Origin: Clostridia bacterium
Lineage (GTDB): Bacteria; Bacillota; Clostridia; Oscillospirales; Acutalibacteraceae
Assembly (NCBI GenBank): GCA_017451425.1
Contig: JAFSPP010000024.1
Span: 1-42,110, forward strand
Length of the DNA: 42,110 bases
Direction: 5' to 3'
Each line of letters opens with the position of its first letter. Positions within the stretch are counted from its first letter, which is position 1. A model generated the notes under the pieces. The model made no database searches, was not told the DNA's origin, and worked only from the letters and a program-made list of their open reading frames with translations. Made by a program: the position numbers and the translations under genes. Positions 7,723 to 15,147 of the stretch are shown here, piece after piece.

Positions 7723-7744
7723 TGCCGTCAAATTATGATATATT
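7716..7744 (+). promoter_or_regulatory. Candidate promoter of the GH25 gene
   Basis: TTGTCA, a 17-bp spacer and TATATT, 43 bp upstream of the TTG start. The -35 box (7716-7721) shares five bases with the opposing sortase -35 box (7717-7722). Confidence 0.65.
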
Positions 7745-7787
7745 TATTTACTGTATTTAAGATATTATAACCCGGAGATGAAACTAC

Positions 7788-9404
7788 TTGGAGAATTACA
7801 TCCGACTCCTGGGCGGCTACAAAGCCCTTAAAAAGAGAATAATCTTCATTGTTTTATCACTTGTCATAGTGTGCCTGCCGCTGGCGAAGGCGCAGCCTGA
7901 GCACAAGGCAGTGGCGGAGCCGGAGACGACGACCGAGGCGGTCACGGAGGCTCTGACTGAGGCACCCGAGCCCGAGGCAAAACCGGTTACCGTACGTCTA
8001 GAATCCGTCGAGAAGGATATCCGCATAGGCTTCTACGACGAGGACGGTGCCGTAATTACGGGCTATCGTTTTGAGGTTGTTGTCACCGATGCCAACGGCA
8101 AGGAGATAAAGGACGTCGACAACGACAGGGACGGATACATTGTCATCCTCGGTGTCACACCGGGCGAGGCCACCGTCACTCCGAGTCAGACAAAGGCATA
8201 TGAGTTCACCGATGCCCCTTACAAAATCAATGTAAAGGACCACGTTGAGTATAAACCCATCCAGAACGTTGTCGTAAAGAATGACGGCGCCGACGTCAAG
8301 AAGGCTCCCGAGTCGCCCGTAGTCAAGGACACGGTTGAGTTCGTGCCGTCCGAGGTAAAGGAGACCACGGTCTACAAGACCCTCTCTGAAGCGGGTCTTA
8401 CCGTGACAGATCCTTACTATGTTCCGGAGACCACGACCGCCGCTCCTCCCGAGACCACAACGGCCGACGGAGGCAGTGAGCCGGAGACTACGACGGTACC
8501 CGAAACCACAACGGCGGCTCCAGTCGATGACAATGCAAAACTCCTTGACTCCACAGGCAAGTATCAGCTCTACGTCAAAGAGGGCGACACCTACAGAGAG
8601 GCTCTGAACAAGGACTACTCCGCAGGCGCGACATTCTATATTGCAGAGGTCACGAAGACCTACTACGGCTGGCAGAATATCGACGGCAAGATGTACTACT
8701 ACGACAAGAACGGCAACTATGTCACCGGCAACCAGGTCATCCAGGGTGTCCAGTATAAGTTCTCGCAGACAGGCGTGCGCGGAGGTACCCTCGGCGTGGA
8801 TGTCTCGGTCTATCAGGGAAATATCAACTGGACCAAGGCAAAAGCCGCGGGCATAGACTTCGCCATAATCCGCCTCGGTTACAGAGGCTGGGGCTCGAAC
8901 GGAAGCCTTAATATCGACACGAAGTTCCGTCAGAATCTCGCGGGCGCGAAGGCCGCCGGCATTAAAGTCGGTGTCTATTTCTTCTCGCAGGCCAAGACGG
9001 AGGTCGAGGCCGTTGAAGAGGCCTCGCTGTGCATACGCGAACTCGGCGGACAGGCACTTGACCTGCCGATCTTCATAGACACCGAGACCGCCGCCGGCGG
9101 CCAGGGCCGCGCGGACAACCTGACGACGGCTCAGCGCACGGCAGTGTGCGTGGCATTCTGCAACACAATTCAGAATTCAGGCTACAGAGCCGGTGTCTAC
9201 TCAAACAAGTATTTCTACACGAGCAAGCTGAATACTTCTCAGCTGCTTCCGTTTACCATCTGGCTTGCCGAGTGGCCGTCCAATTACACGGCGGACTCAA
9301 AGCCCTCATATTCCGGCCGCTATGAAATCTGGCAGTTCTCCGAGCGCGGAGACGGAGCCACATACGGCATGGGAAGCAAGTATGTCGACATGAACTATTC
9401 GTAA
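7788..9404 (+). CDS. Exported GH25 muramidase with N-terminal accessory domain
   Basis: This 538-residue protein has a signal/anchor segment (about 17-36), then a Thr/Glu linker. An all-beta region (about 62-150) is reminiscent of an Ig-like or SpaA-type fold. More Thr-rich linkers follow, then one cell-wall-binding-like repeat (YYGWQNIDGKMYYYDKNG). From about 336 to the end is a GH25 lysozyme barrel: GVDVSVYQG (Asp338) and FIDTETA (Asp431, Glu433 as the acid). GH25 enzymes cut the MurNAc-GlcNAc bond of peptidoglycan. The start is TTG with a GGAG site ten bases upstream; the ATG at 7778 is out of frame. It is followed 13 bp later by a membrane protein gene and is probably co-transcribed with it. 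Confidence 0.88.
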   Translation: MENYIRLLGGYKALKKRIIFIVLSLVIVCLPLAKAQPEHKAVAEPETTTEAVTEALTEAPEPEAKPVTVRLESVEKDIRIGFYDEDGAVITGYRFEVVVTDANGKEIKDVDNDRDGYIVILGVTPGEATVTPSQTKAYEFTDAPYKINVKDHVEYKPIQNVVVKNDGADVKKAPESPVVKDTVEFVPSEVKETTVYKTLSEAGLTVTDPYYVPETTTAAPPETTTADGGSEPETTTVPETTTAAPVDDNAKLLDSTGKYQLYVKEGDTYREALNKDYSAGATFYIAEVTKTYYGWQNIDGKMYYYDKNGNYVTGNQVIQGVQYKFSQTGVRGGTLGVDVSVYQGNINWTKAKAAGIDFAIIRLGYRGWGSNGSLNIDTKFRQNLAGAKAAGIKVGVYFFSQAKTEVEAVEEASLCIRELGGQALDLPIFIDTETAAGGQGRADNLTTAQRTAVCVAFCNTIQNSGYRAGVYSNKYFYTSKLNTSQLLPFTIWLAEWPSNYTADSKPSYSGRYEIWQFSERGDGATYGMGSKYVDMNYS

Positions 9405-9417
9405 CGGAGGGAAATTT

Positions 9418-10071
9418 ATGATTGCAAATGTTAAAAAATACGCCTCTGTATCCGGCCTCATCATAGGCCTGTTCTGGGCGCTCTGTTACTACCTGCTCTC
9501 AGTCCTGATCTCCGCAGGCTGGTTCCCTCAGCCTCTGGCTGCGGGCATACTGGTCGCGGCACCGCTTGTCATAACCGGAGGCGGCCGTCTGAAGGGCTTC
9601 ATGGACTGTGCTTATGACAGGACGCTCTCAACCGTATTTCTCTTCTTTGCCTTCTACGCTTCGGCCCTGAGCCTGGACTTTGAGAACGAGAATTATTTCA
9701 TTCTCATTTTCATCCCGCTCATCCTGCGCTGCTGCGGCAAAATCGCATTGTCGGTAATGCCCGCGTCAATAGGCAGTGACGAGGAGAAATTTCAGAAGAC
9801 GGTGGACAATAAGAAACTGGCGGTATGGTTTGCGATTGTTATTATCGCTGCTGTACTCGGCACCGTGATTACGAAGTTTTACGGACTGGCGATAGTCGCC
9901 GGACTCAATGGTTTCTTCCTCACTCTCATGTATGCGTACAGAAAGAATGACGGTGTCTCGGAGAGCGTTGTCGACTACGCCATGATAAACGGCGAAGCAT
10001 GGGCATTTATGATGTTCGCGCTCGTCAATCCGTTCGTTGATTACTTCATGAATAAAGTTCTTGCTTTTTAA
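9418..10071 (+). CDS. Polytopic membrane protein, possibly a degenerate CobS-like protein
   Basis: This 217-residue protein has five or six transmembrane segments (about 8-32, 39-53, 68-88, 92-116, 133-172, 195-213). The loop TGGGRLKGFMDCAYD at 53-67 lines up with the TGGLHLDGLADTADG loop of adenosylcobinamide-GDP ribazoletransferase (CobS). Here the His is replaced by Arg, and two acidic positions by Lys and Tyr. The C-terminal DGVSESVVDYAMINGEAW resembles the GGVTGDVLGAxNEL motif in the same distant way. No cobalamin genes are nearby, so catalysis of the CobS reaction is unlikely. GGAGGG precedes the ATG. It follows the GH25 gene by 13 bp. The CobS link is my alignment by eye and uncertain. 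Confidence 0.6.
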   Translation: MIANVKKYASVSGLIIGLFWALCYYLLSVLISAGWFPQPLAAGILVAAPLVITGGGRLKGFMDCAYDRTLSTVFLFFAFYASALSLDFENENYFILIFIPLILRCCGKIALSVMPASIGSDEEKFQKTVDNKKLAVWFAIVIIAAVLGTVITKFYGLAIVAGLNGFFLTLMYAYRKNDGVSESVVDYAMINGEAWAFMMFALVNPFVDYFMNKVLAF

Positions 10072-10089
10072 ACTTTTAAGTGTTATTAT
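10061..10089 (+). promoter_or_regulatory. Promoter of rpsT
   Basis: TTGCTT, a 17-bp spacer and TATTAT. The -35 box lies inside the last codons of the preceding membrane protein gene. The start point would be about 27 bp before the rpsT ATG. Confidence 0.7.
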
Positions 10090-10122
10090 TATCAACTGTA
10101 ATGACTAAGGGGAGGTGTAGAC

Positions 10123-10377
10123 ATGCCTAACATCAAATCAGCTAAAAAGCGCGTTAACGTTAACGCTTCCAAGGCGCAGAGAAACAAGTCTGCAAACACT
10201 GCTTTAAAGACTGCTCTCAAGAAGGCCAACGCTGCCATTGAGACAAACGCAGATAACAAAGACGAACTCGTAGCTGCTGCTGTTAAGAAGATTGACCAGG
10301 CTGCAACAAAGGGTCTCATCCACAAGAACAATGCTGCACGTAAAAAGTCAGCCCTTGTAAAGAAGGCCGCAAAATAA
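10123..10377 (+). CDS. rpsT: 30S ribosomal protein S20
   Basis: This 84-residue, Lys/Ala-rich protein begins MPNIKSAKKRVNVNA, the typical S20 start. Three predicted helices and the NKSANTALKTALKKAN centre match the family along its full length. S20 binds the 5' domain of 16S rRNA early in small-subunit assembly. It has its own promoter and a GGGGAGGTG site, and is followed directly by a strong bidirectional terminator, so it is a single-gene unit. Confidence 0.97.
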   Translation: MPNIKSAKKRVNVNASKAQRNKSANTALKTALKKANAAIETNADNKDELVAAAVKKIDQAATKGLIHKNNAARKKSALVKKAAK

Positions 10378-10387
10378 GTTATAAAAA

Positions 10388-10422
10388 CAACCGGGATTGA
10401 GTTTCTCAATCCCGGTTTTTTT
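10388..10422. terminator. Bidirectional terminator between rpsT and the GH13 gene
   Basis: A 13-bp perfect stem (10389-10401 with 10405-10417) has a 3-nt TTT loop, a T-run to the right and an A-run to the left. It serves the convergent rpsT and alpha-glucosidase genes. Confidence 0.95.
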
Positions 10423-10428
10423 ATTTGC

Positions 10429-12093
10429 CTATTTGTAGAGGAAGACCGCAGCCTCATACGGGCGGAGGAAGAGCTCGTCACTGTCTCCGCTCGGCTTGTC
10501 CGGATAGTTGTAAAGGGCGATGAATTCCTCGTCGAGCGAGAAGCCTTTCGGTGCTTTGAAGTGCAGATTTTTGTCCGAGAAGGAACAGACGATAAGCGCC
10601 CTGTCCTTGTCGCGGGTCATCTCATAGCAATAGAGCTTTTTATTTCTCCTGAAGTGCTCCTTGTACTTTCCATAGATGAAGACCTTGTTGCTCTGTCTGA
10701 GCCGGAAGAGTTTTCTGTAGTAGTTGAGCACGGAGAAGGGATCTGCCTCGTCGGCGGCAACATTGATTGTCCTGTAGTTCTTGTTCACACCGAACCAGGG
10801 TGTTCCCGTGGTGAAACCGGCATTTGCCGATGAGTCCCACTGTACCGGTGTCCTGGAGTTTTCGCGGCTGGTCTTGTTGGCTATCTTAAGATATCTCTTC
10901 TTCGAGACACCGAACTTCCTGAAGACGCGTTCGTTGTTGAATGTCACGACATCCTTGAACTCGTCAAGCGAGTCCAGCTTATTGTTCACCATACCGATTT
11001 CCTGACCCTGGTAGATGAAGGGAGTGCCGCTCATGAGGAAGGCCGCAGTGGCCAGCATCTTGCCGCTCTCGTCGCGGAATTCCTCGCTGCCGTAACGGCT
11101 TATGACGCGCGGATGGTCATGGTTTTCAATGTACAGCGCGTTCCAGGCCTTGCCGTACAGCTTTGTCTGCCACGCGCCGAGAGCCTTTTTGAATTTCTTA
11201 AGCGAGAAGGGAAGGTGGATTGTGTCCGTCATGAAGCAGTCGGCATTCATGTGGTCAAAGCTTATCATCATGTCAAAGACCCTGTCATCGCCCGAGGTGA
11301 ATCTGAGGGCGTCCTTTGCGCCCGTCATGGGTGACTCGGCAACGACAAAGCAGTCGTATTTATCTATTACATCCTCCCGGAATTCCTTTAAGTATTTCAT
11401 GAGGTTGGGACCCTTGTTGTAGTGCTCGATACCGCATGCGATGGGCAGGGGGAAGCCGTTTGGGAAGTCCGGATCCTTGGAGATGAAGGTGATTACATCT
11501 TCACGGAAACCGTCCACTCCCATGTCCAGCCAGAAGCGCATAATGTCCTTGACTTCCTCGCGCACCTTGGGGTTGTCCATATTGAGGTCCGGCTGGCCCT
11601 TTGCGAAGGCATGCATATAGTACTGGTCACGCTCGGGCACATATTCCCAGGCACCGCCCTCAAAGAGTGAAGTCCAGTTGTTCGGAGGGCCGCCGTTTTT
11701 GCCGTCTTTCCAGATGTAGTAGTCGCTGTACGGATTGTCCCGCGATTTTCTGCTCTCCTTGAACCAGTAGTGCTCGGAGGATGTATGGTTCACCACGAGA
11801 TCCATGATGATTTTCATATCTCTCTTGTGAGCCTCGTCCACTACCTGCTTAAAGAGGTCTGAATCGCCGAAGTCGGGATGGATGTCCTTGTAGTCCGAGA
11901 CGTCATAGCCCCAGTCCGCGTTGGGTGAGGGGTAGATGGGCGAGAACCAGATGGCATTTACGCCGAGACTCTTAATATAGTCCAGCTTTTCGAGCACTCC
12001 GTAAAGGTCTCCGGCTCCGTCGCCGTTGCCGTCCCTGAAGGAGCGGCACCAGATCTGATAGACAACGAGTTCCTTATACCATTCGTTTGACAT
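10429..12093 (-). CDS. GH13 alpha-glucosidase (oligo-1,6-glucosidase type)
   Basis: This 554-residue cytosolic enzyme has the four GH13 regions: DLVVNHTS, GFREDVI (nucleophile Asp199), VVAESP (acid Glu253) and YIENHDHPR (stabiliser Asp326). Val200 follows the nucleophile, the residue linked in subfamily GH13_31 with preference for alpha-1,6 bonds (isomaltose, panose). The early DGNGDGAGDLYGV is the usual calcium-like loop. Unusual substitutions are NHDH for NHDQ and AESPMT for GEM-type sequence. It hydrolyses short oligosaccharides after uptake. No sugar transporter or regulator sits next to it. The ATG has an AAAGGAGG site, and an extended -10 lies at 12116-12124. It is monocistronic, ending at a bidirectional terminator. 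Confidence 0.93.
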   Translation of the reverse strand: MSNEWYKELVVYQIWCRSFRDGNGDGAGDLYGVLEKLDYIKSLGVNAIWFSPIYPSPNADWGYDVSDYKDIHPDFGDSDLFKQVVDEAHKRDMKIIMDLVVNHTSSEHYWFKESRKSRDNPYSDYYIWKDGKNGGPPNNWTSLFEGGAWEYVPERDQYYMHAFAKGQPDLNMDNPKVREEVKDIMRFWLDMGVDGFREDVITFISKDPDFPNGFPLPIACGIEHYNKGPNLMKYLKEFREDVIDKYDCFVVAESPMTGAKDALRFTSGDDRVFDMMISFDHMNADCFMTDTIHLPFSLKKFKKALGAWQTKLYGKAWNALYIENHDHPRVISRYGSEEFRDESGKMLATAAFLMSGTPFIYQGQEIGMVNNKLDSLDEFKDVVTFNNERVFRKFGVSKKRYLKIANKTSRENSRTPVQWDSSANAGFTTGTPWFGVNKNYRTINVAADEADPFSVLNYYRKLFRLRQSNKVFIYGKYKEHFRRNKKLYCYEMTRDKDRALIVCSFSDKNLHFKAPKGFSLDEEFIALYNYPDKPSGDSDELFLRPYEAAVFLYK

Positions 12094-12115
12094 AACAATC
12101 CTCCTTTATGTGTAC

Positions 12116-12124
12116 ATTATAACA
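12116..12124 (-). promoter_or_regulatory. Extended -10 promoter of the GH13 gene
   Basis: TGTTATAAT on the minus strand (TG, one base, TATAAT), 23 bp from the ATG. No good -35 is visible, which fits an extended -10 promoter. It sits back to back with the -10 of the divergent GDPD gene. Confidence 0.55.
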
Positions 12125-12131
12125 TAAGGTG

Positions 12132-12140
12132 TGCTATAAT
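12132..12140 (+). promoter_or_regulatory. Extended -10 promoter of the GDPD gene
   Basis: TGCTATAAT on the plus strand with a weak -35 (TACATT at 17 bp). The same TGTGCTATAAT string precedes the zinc-ribbon operon at 28785-28795. Confidence 0.65.
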
Positions 12141-12168
12141 GATTTCATAAAATCTACGAGAGGCGTAT

Positions 12169-12873
12169 ATGGAAATATGGGCTCACAGAGGATGCAGCTT
12201 CAGGCATCCGGAGAATACACTTGAATCATTCGAGGCCGCGGCGAAGCTTCCCGGACTTACGGGAATAGAGCTGGATGTTCAGCTGGCCAAGGATGGCGTA
12301 CCTGTGGTGATTCACGACGAAAAGCTCGATCGTACCACCACAATGGTGGGCTATGTAAAGGACTGGGCCTTTACAGAATACGAAAAATATACGAAAATCC
12401 CCAGTCTGGAACAGGTACTCACACTCCTCAAACCCTATATGGATAAGGGTTTGCTGCTCAATATCGAGCTTAAGAATTCCGAGATAAGATACGAGGGAAT
12501 GGAGCAGAAGGTCATGGATATGGTCTCCAACTTCGGTCTTGAGGATAAGGTCATCTACTCCTCCTTCAATTCGGACTCGACTAAATTGATAAAGGAAATG
12601 AACCCGGCCGCAAATGTGGCATGTCTCGGCGAGGACATAATCGACTGCATGAACGACTGCAATTTCAAAGTTCACGGTGACGCGGTTCACCCTTATATAC
12701 GTAAGGTCAATCTGCCTCTCTTTGCTCTTGAGGGCACGAATGTGCGTGTCTGGACGAAGGAACCGCTTTTCCCGCACGAGCATTTCATGAGGGAACACGA
12801 CCTGAAAAAACTTGAAAGCAAAGGTATAGCCGGTATCTTCCTGAACAATCCGGAAGATTACCTTAAAGTATAG
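12169..12873 (+). CDS. Glycerophosphodiester phosphodiesterase (UgpQ-like)
   Basis: This 234-residue cytosolic protein has the GDPD signature: HRGCSFRHPENTLESF (3-19; catalytic His4 region, metal ligand Glu after PENT), ELDVQLAKDGVPVVIHD (36-53) with metal Asp/Glu and the second catalytic His, and a later ELKN strand. It splits glycerophosphodiesters from phospholipid turnover into glycerol-3-phosphate and an alcohol. Length matches short bacterial UgpQ forms. No signal peptide is present. The ATG has GAGAGG upstream and the gene is 12 bp before the next, with which it is probably co-transcribed. Confidence 0.92.
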   Translation: MEIWAHRGCSFRHPENTLESFEAAAKLPGLTGIELDVQLAKDGVPVVIHDEKLDRTTTMVGYVKDWAFTEYEKYTKIPSLEQVLTLLKPYMDKGLLLNIELKNSEIRYEGMEQKVMDMVSNFGLEDKVIYSSFNSDSTKLIKEMNPAANVACLGEDIIDCMNDCNFKVHGDAVHPYIRKVNLPLFALEGTNVRVWTKEPLFPHEHFMREHDLKKLESKGIAGIFLNNPEDYLKV

Positions 12874-12885
12874 GAGGTTACTGCC

Positions 12886-13395
12886 ATGGCAAAATATTGT
12901 CCGAGCTGCGGAGCTGAGCTCGAAGAGAACGCGAAGTTCTGCAAGGCCTGCGGAGAGAAAATCGGCACGGGTGCCGCTGCGGGCGCTGCTGCAGGAGCAG
13001 CTGCGGGTTCGGTCTTTGACGGGGCCGCGGAAAAGCTCAAGGACCTTAACAACACCGCAGACTCAACATCCGAGTTTGATCCCGATGACATAGCGAAGAA
13101 CAAGATCTTCGCCATCTTTGCCTATCTGGGCTGGCTCGTACTCATTCCCATCTTCGCCGCAAAGGAATCGAAATTTGCCCGCTTCCACGCGAACCAGGGT
13201 ATAGTACTCGCCATAGCGTCAACACTCGGAATCATCCTCATCAGCCTGCTCCCGAGCATAAAAATCGTCTATCTGATAGCATGGCTGTTTGAACTCGCCG
13301 TATTCGCCCTTATGGTAATAGGCATTTACAATGCCGCAAACGGCAAGGCCAAGGATCTTCCCGTAATCGGCACATTCAGAATTTTAAATTACTGA
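12886..13395 (+). CDS. Zinc-ribbon membrane protein, DUF4870-like
   Basis: This 169-residue protein has an N-terminal zinc ribbon (Cys5, Cys8, Cys19, Cys22), a GA-rich flexible linker (27-43), and a three- or four-helix membrane domain (about 73-160). The membrane domain includes the FARFHANQGIVL segment typical of DUF4870/YtxG-like small membrane proteins. The function is not known. The ribbon faces the cytosol by the positive-inside rule. GGAGG precedes the ATG and a terminator follows at 13414, so it ends the GDPD unit. Confidence 0.78.
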   Translation: MAKYCPSCGAELEENAKFCKACGEKIGTGAAAGAAAGAAAGSVFDGAAEKLKDLNNTADSTSEFDPDDIAKNKIFAIFAYLGWLVLIPIFAAKESKFARFHANQGIVLAIASTLGIILISLLPSIKIVYLIAWLFELAVFALMVIGIYNAANGKAKDLPVIGTFRILNY

Positions 13396-13413
13396 GAAAC
13401 AGCAAAGCAGCGT

Positions 13414-13446
13414 AAAGCCGGGTAAAACCCGGCTTTTTGCTTTTTT
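13414..13446 (+). terminator. Terminator after the DUF4870-like gene
   Basis: GCCGGGT/ACCCGGC stem (13417-13423 with 13427-13433), AAA loop, then T-runs. It ends the GDPD/zinc-ribbon unit ahead of the rpmB promoter. Confidence 0.92.
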
Positions 13447-13457
13447 AAAAAAAGTGC

Positions 13458-13486
13458 TTGCATTTTAATATACTTTTTGTTAAACT
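13458..13486 (+). promoter_or_regulatory. Promoter of rpmB
   Basis: TTGCAT, a 17-bp spacer and TAAACT. The leader that follows holds a small GTGGC/GCCAC hairpin (13505-13517) shortly before the ribosome binding site. Confidence 0.75.
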
Positions 13487-13543
13487 AATTTTCGCTGTAT
13501 TTTAGTGGCGTAGCCACAATTGTTGATAAGGAGGTGCCGAACA

Positions 13544-13729
13544 ATGGCAAAATGCGAGTACTGCGGTAAAGACGTTTCTTTCGGCATTAAGGTTTCCCAT
13601 TCACACAGACGTTCAAACAGAACATGGAAGCCGAACGTAAAAAGAGTTAAAGCTATCGTTGACGGTTCTCCGAAGAGAGTATACGTTTGCACACGCTGCC
13701 TTCGTTCCGGTAAGGTTCAGCGCGCATAA
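13544..13729 (+). CDS. rpmB: 50S ribosomal protein L28 (zinc-binding form)
   Basis: This 61-residue protein starts MAKCEYCGKDVSFG and ends with VYVCTRCLRSGK. The two CxxC pairs (Cys4, Cys7 and a pair near 51-54) mark the C+ zinc-ribbon form, which is typical of zinc-replete conditions; C-minus paralogs are often zinc-regulated. The start at 13544 has AAGGAGGTG seven bases upstream. An in-frame ATG at 13520 lies ahead of that site and is rejected. L28 binds 23S rRNA at the subunit interface. A hairpin with a T-run and a tRNA-Gln gene follow. Confidence 0.97.
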   Translation: MAKCEYCGKDVSFGIKVSHSHRRSNRTWKPNVKRVKAIVDGSPKRVYVCTRCLRSGKVQRA

Positions 13730-13741
13730 GACAGCTTAACG

Positions 13742-13764
13742 GGAGCTACGCTGTAGCTCCTTTT
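13742..13764 (+). terminator. Hairpin with short T-run between rpmB and tRNA-Gln
   Basis: GGAGCTAC/GTAGCTCC stem (13742-13749 with 13753-13760), GCT loop, TTTT. It ends only 6 bases before the tRNA 5' end, leaving no room for a separate tRNA promoter. Confidence 0.75.
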
Positions 13765-13769
13765 CATAC

Positions 13770-13843
13770 AGCGGAATAGTGTAACGGTAACACGACTGAC
13801 TCTGACTCAGTTATTTGGGGTTCGAATCCCTATTCCGCTGCCA
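13770..13843 (+). tRNA. tRNA-Gln (anticodon CTG)
   Basis: Folds into a full cloverleaf. The acceptor AGCGGAA pairs with TTCCGCT, followed by discriminator G and an encoded CCA. The anticodon arm ACTGA/TCAGT holds loop CTCTGAC, so the anticodon at 13802-13804 is CTG (reads CAG, glutamine). The T arm carries the TTCGAAT loop. It is a lone tRNA, closed by a terminator six bases downstream. Confidence 0.95.
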
Positions 13844-13849
13844 GAAGAG

Positions 13850-13884
13850 ACAAGGGACGAGCGACCGCTCGCCCCTTGTTTTTT
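13850..13884 (+). terminator. Terminator after tRNA-Gln
   Basis: 14-bp arms (13850-13863 and 13866-13879) with a single A-C mismatch, folding with a tight loop and followed by TTTTT. Confidence 0.92.
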
Positions 13885-13946
13885 GGTATATAATATACCG
13901 TTCGTCCCGAAAATCGTACCACTCGTTCAAAGATGCGAAAAAATGA

Positions 13947-13975
13947 TTGATTTTCACATTGGTCGGGTATATAAT
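13947..13975 (+). promoter_or_regulatory. Promoter of recA-recX
   Basis: TTGATT, a 17-bp spacer and TATAAT. The start point would be near 13982. It overlaps the upstream in-frame ATG at 13947, which is one reason to reject that as the recA start. Confidence 0.88.
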
Positions 13976-13985
13976 GAAGTCAAAC

Positions 13986-13999
13986 CGAACATTTGTATT
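13986..13999 (+). promoter_or_regulatory. Candidate LexA (SOS) box for recA
   Basis: CGAACATTTGTATT just after the predicted start point. The left half is a perfect match to the Gram-positive CGAACRNRYGTTYG consensus, while the right half is degenerate. The position is suitable for repression of recA. Confidence 0.45.
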
Positions 14000-14015
14000 A
14001 AGTGAGGATGAAATC

Positions 14016-15146
14016 ATGGCAGATAAAAACAAGGCTCTTGAAACAGCTATAGCGCAAATAGAAAGACAGTACGGCAAAGGCGCCATCATGCGTCTCGGCC
14101 AGAACGCGAACCTGAACGTTGAGGCCATCTCGACAGGTTCCTTCACACTCGACGTAGCTACGGGCATCGGCGGTCTTCCGCGCGGCCGTATCATTGAAAT
14201 CTACGGCCCTGAGTCATCAGGTAAGACAACTCTTGCTCTCCACGCCGTTGCCGAGGCCCAGAAGGCCGGCGGCGAAGCTGCGTTCATCGACGCCGAGCAC
14301 GCTCTTGACCCTGTCTATGCCGCAAATCTCGGCGTAGATGTTGACTCGCTTCTGGTTGCCCAGCCGGACAACGGCGAACAGGCGCTTGAAATAGCGGAGT
14401 CACTTGTCCGCTCCGGTGCCATCGACATCCTTGTTGTCGACTCCGTCGCGGCCCTTGTTCCCCGCGCCGAAATCGAAGGCGACATGGGTGACTCACACGT
14501 AGGTCTCCACGCCCGTCTCATGTCCCAGGCACTGAGAAAACTCGCGGGCGCCGTCTCAAAGTCAAATTGTATCATTATCTTTATAAATCAGCTCCGTGAA
14601 AAGGTCGGCGTCATGTACGGCAACCCCGAGGTTACGACCGGCGGCCGCGCTCTCAAGTTCTACGCCTCAATGCGTATTGATGTAAGAAAAATCGAGCAGA
14701 TAAAGGCTTCAGGCAGCGAGATCATAGGCACAAGAACCCGTGCCAAAATCGTCAAGAACAAGGTCGCTCCTCCGTTCAAAGAGGCTGAGTTTGACATCAT
14801 CTACGGCCGCGGCATTTCAAAAGAGGGCGAGCTCCTCGACGCCGCAGTCTCACTTGACATCATCCACAAGTCCGGAGCATGGTTCTCTTACGGTGACCAG
14901 CGTCTCGGCCAGGGCCGTGAGAACGTCAAGGAATATATGCTCGCAAATCCCGACTTCATGGCCGAAGTCGAGCAGAAAGTCAAGGAGCATATCTCAGAAC
15001 TCTCCAACCAGATGAAGGCCTCCTACAAGGGCGGACAAATCCACGAAACTCCCGTATCTGCGGCTCCCGCAGAGACCGAGGCTCCCGCTGTCGCGACAAC
15101 TGCCGCTTCAGCAAAGGCTAAACTCGACATAACGGTGGACGATTAA
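14016..15146 (+). CDS. recA: Recombinase RecA
   Basis: This 376-residue RecA starts [28 protein letters not shown]. It has Walker A (GPESSGKTT), the L2 loop with [19 protein letters not shown], and the normal acidic/Ala-rich tail. It forms ATP filaments on single-stranded DNA for strand exchange and drives LexA self-cleavage. The start at 14016 has GAGG eight bases upstream. An in-frame ATG at 13947 would place the start in the promoter and adds residues foreign to RecA. recX follows after one base. Confidence 0.98.
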   Translation: MADKNKALETAIAQIERQYGKGAIMRLGQNANLNVEAISTGSFTLDVATGIGGLPRGRIIEIYGPESSGKTTLALHAVAEAQKAGGEAAFIDAEHALDPVYAANLGVDVDSLLVAQPDNGEQALEIAESLVRSGAIDILVVDSVAALVPRAEIEGDMGDSHVGLHARLMSQALRKLAGAVSKSNCIIIFINQLREKVGVMYGNPEVTTGGRALKFYASMRIDVRKIEQIKASGSEIIGTRTRAKIVKNKVAPPFKEAEFDIIYGRGISKEGELLDAAVSLDIIHKSGAWFSYGDQRLGQGRENVKEYMLANPDFMAEVEQKVKEHISELSNQMKASYKGGQIHETPVSAAPAETEAPAVATTAASAKAKLDITVDD

Positions 15147-15147
15147 A

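Noticed and set aside
13947..14015. Upstream in-frame ATG for recA
   Set aside because: It overlaps the recA promoter, and the extra 23 residues are not part of RecA; the ATG at 14016 has a well-placed GAGG.
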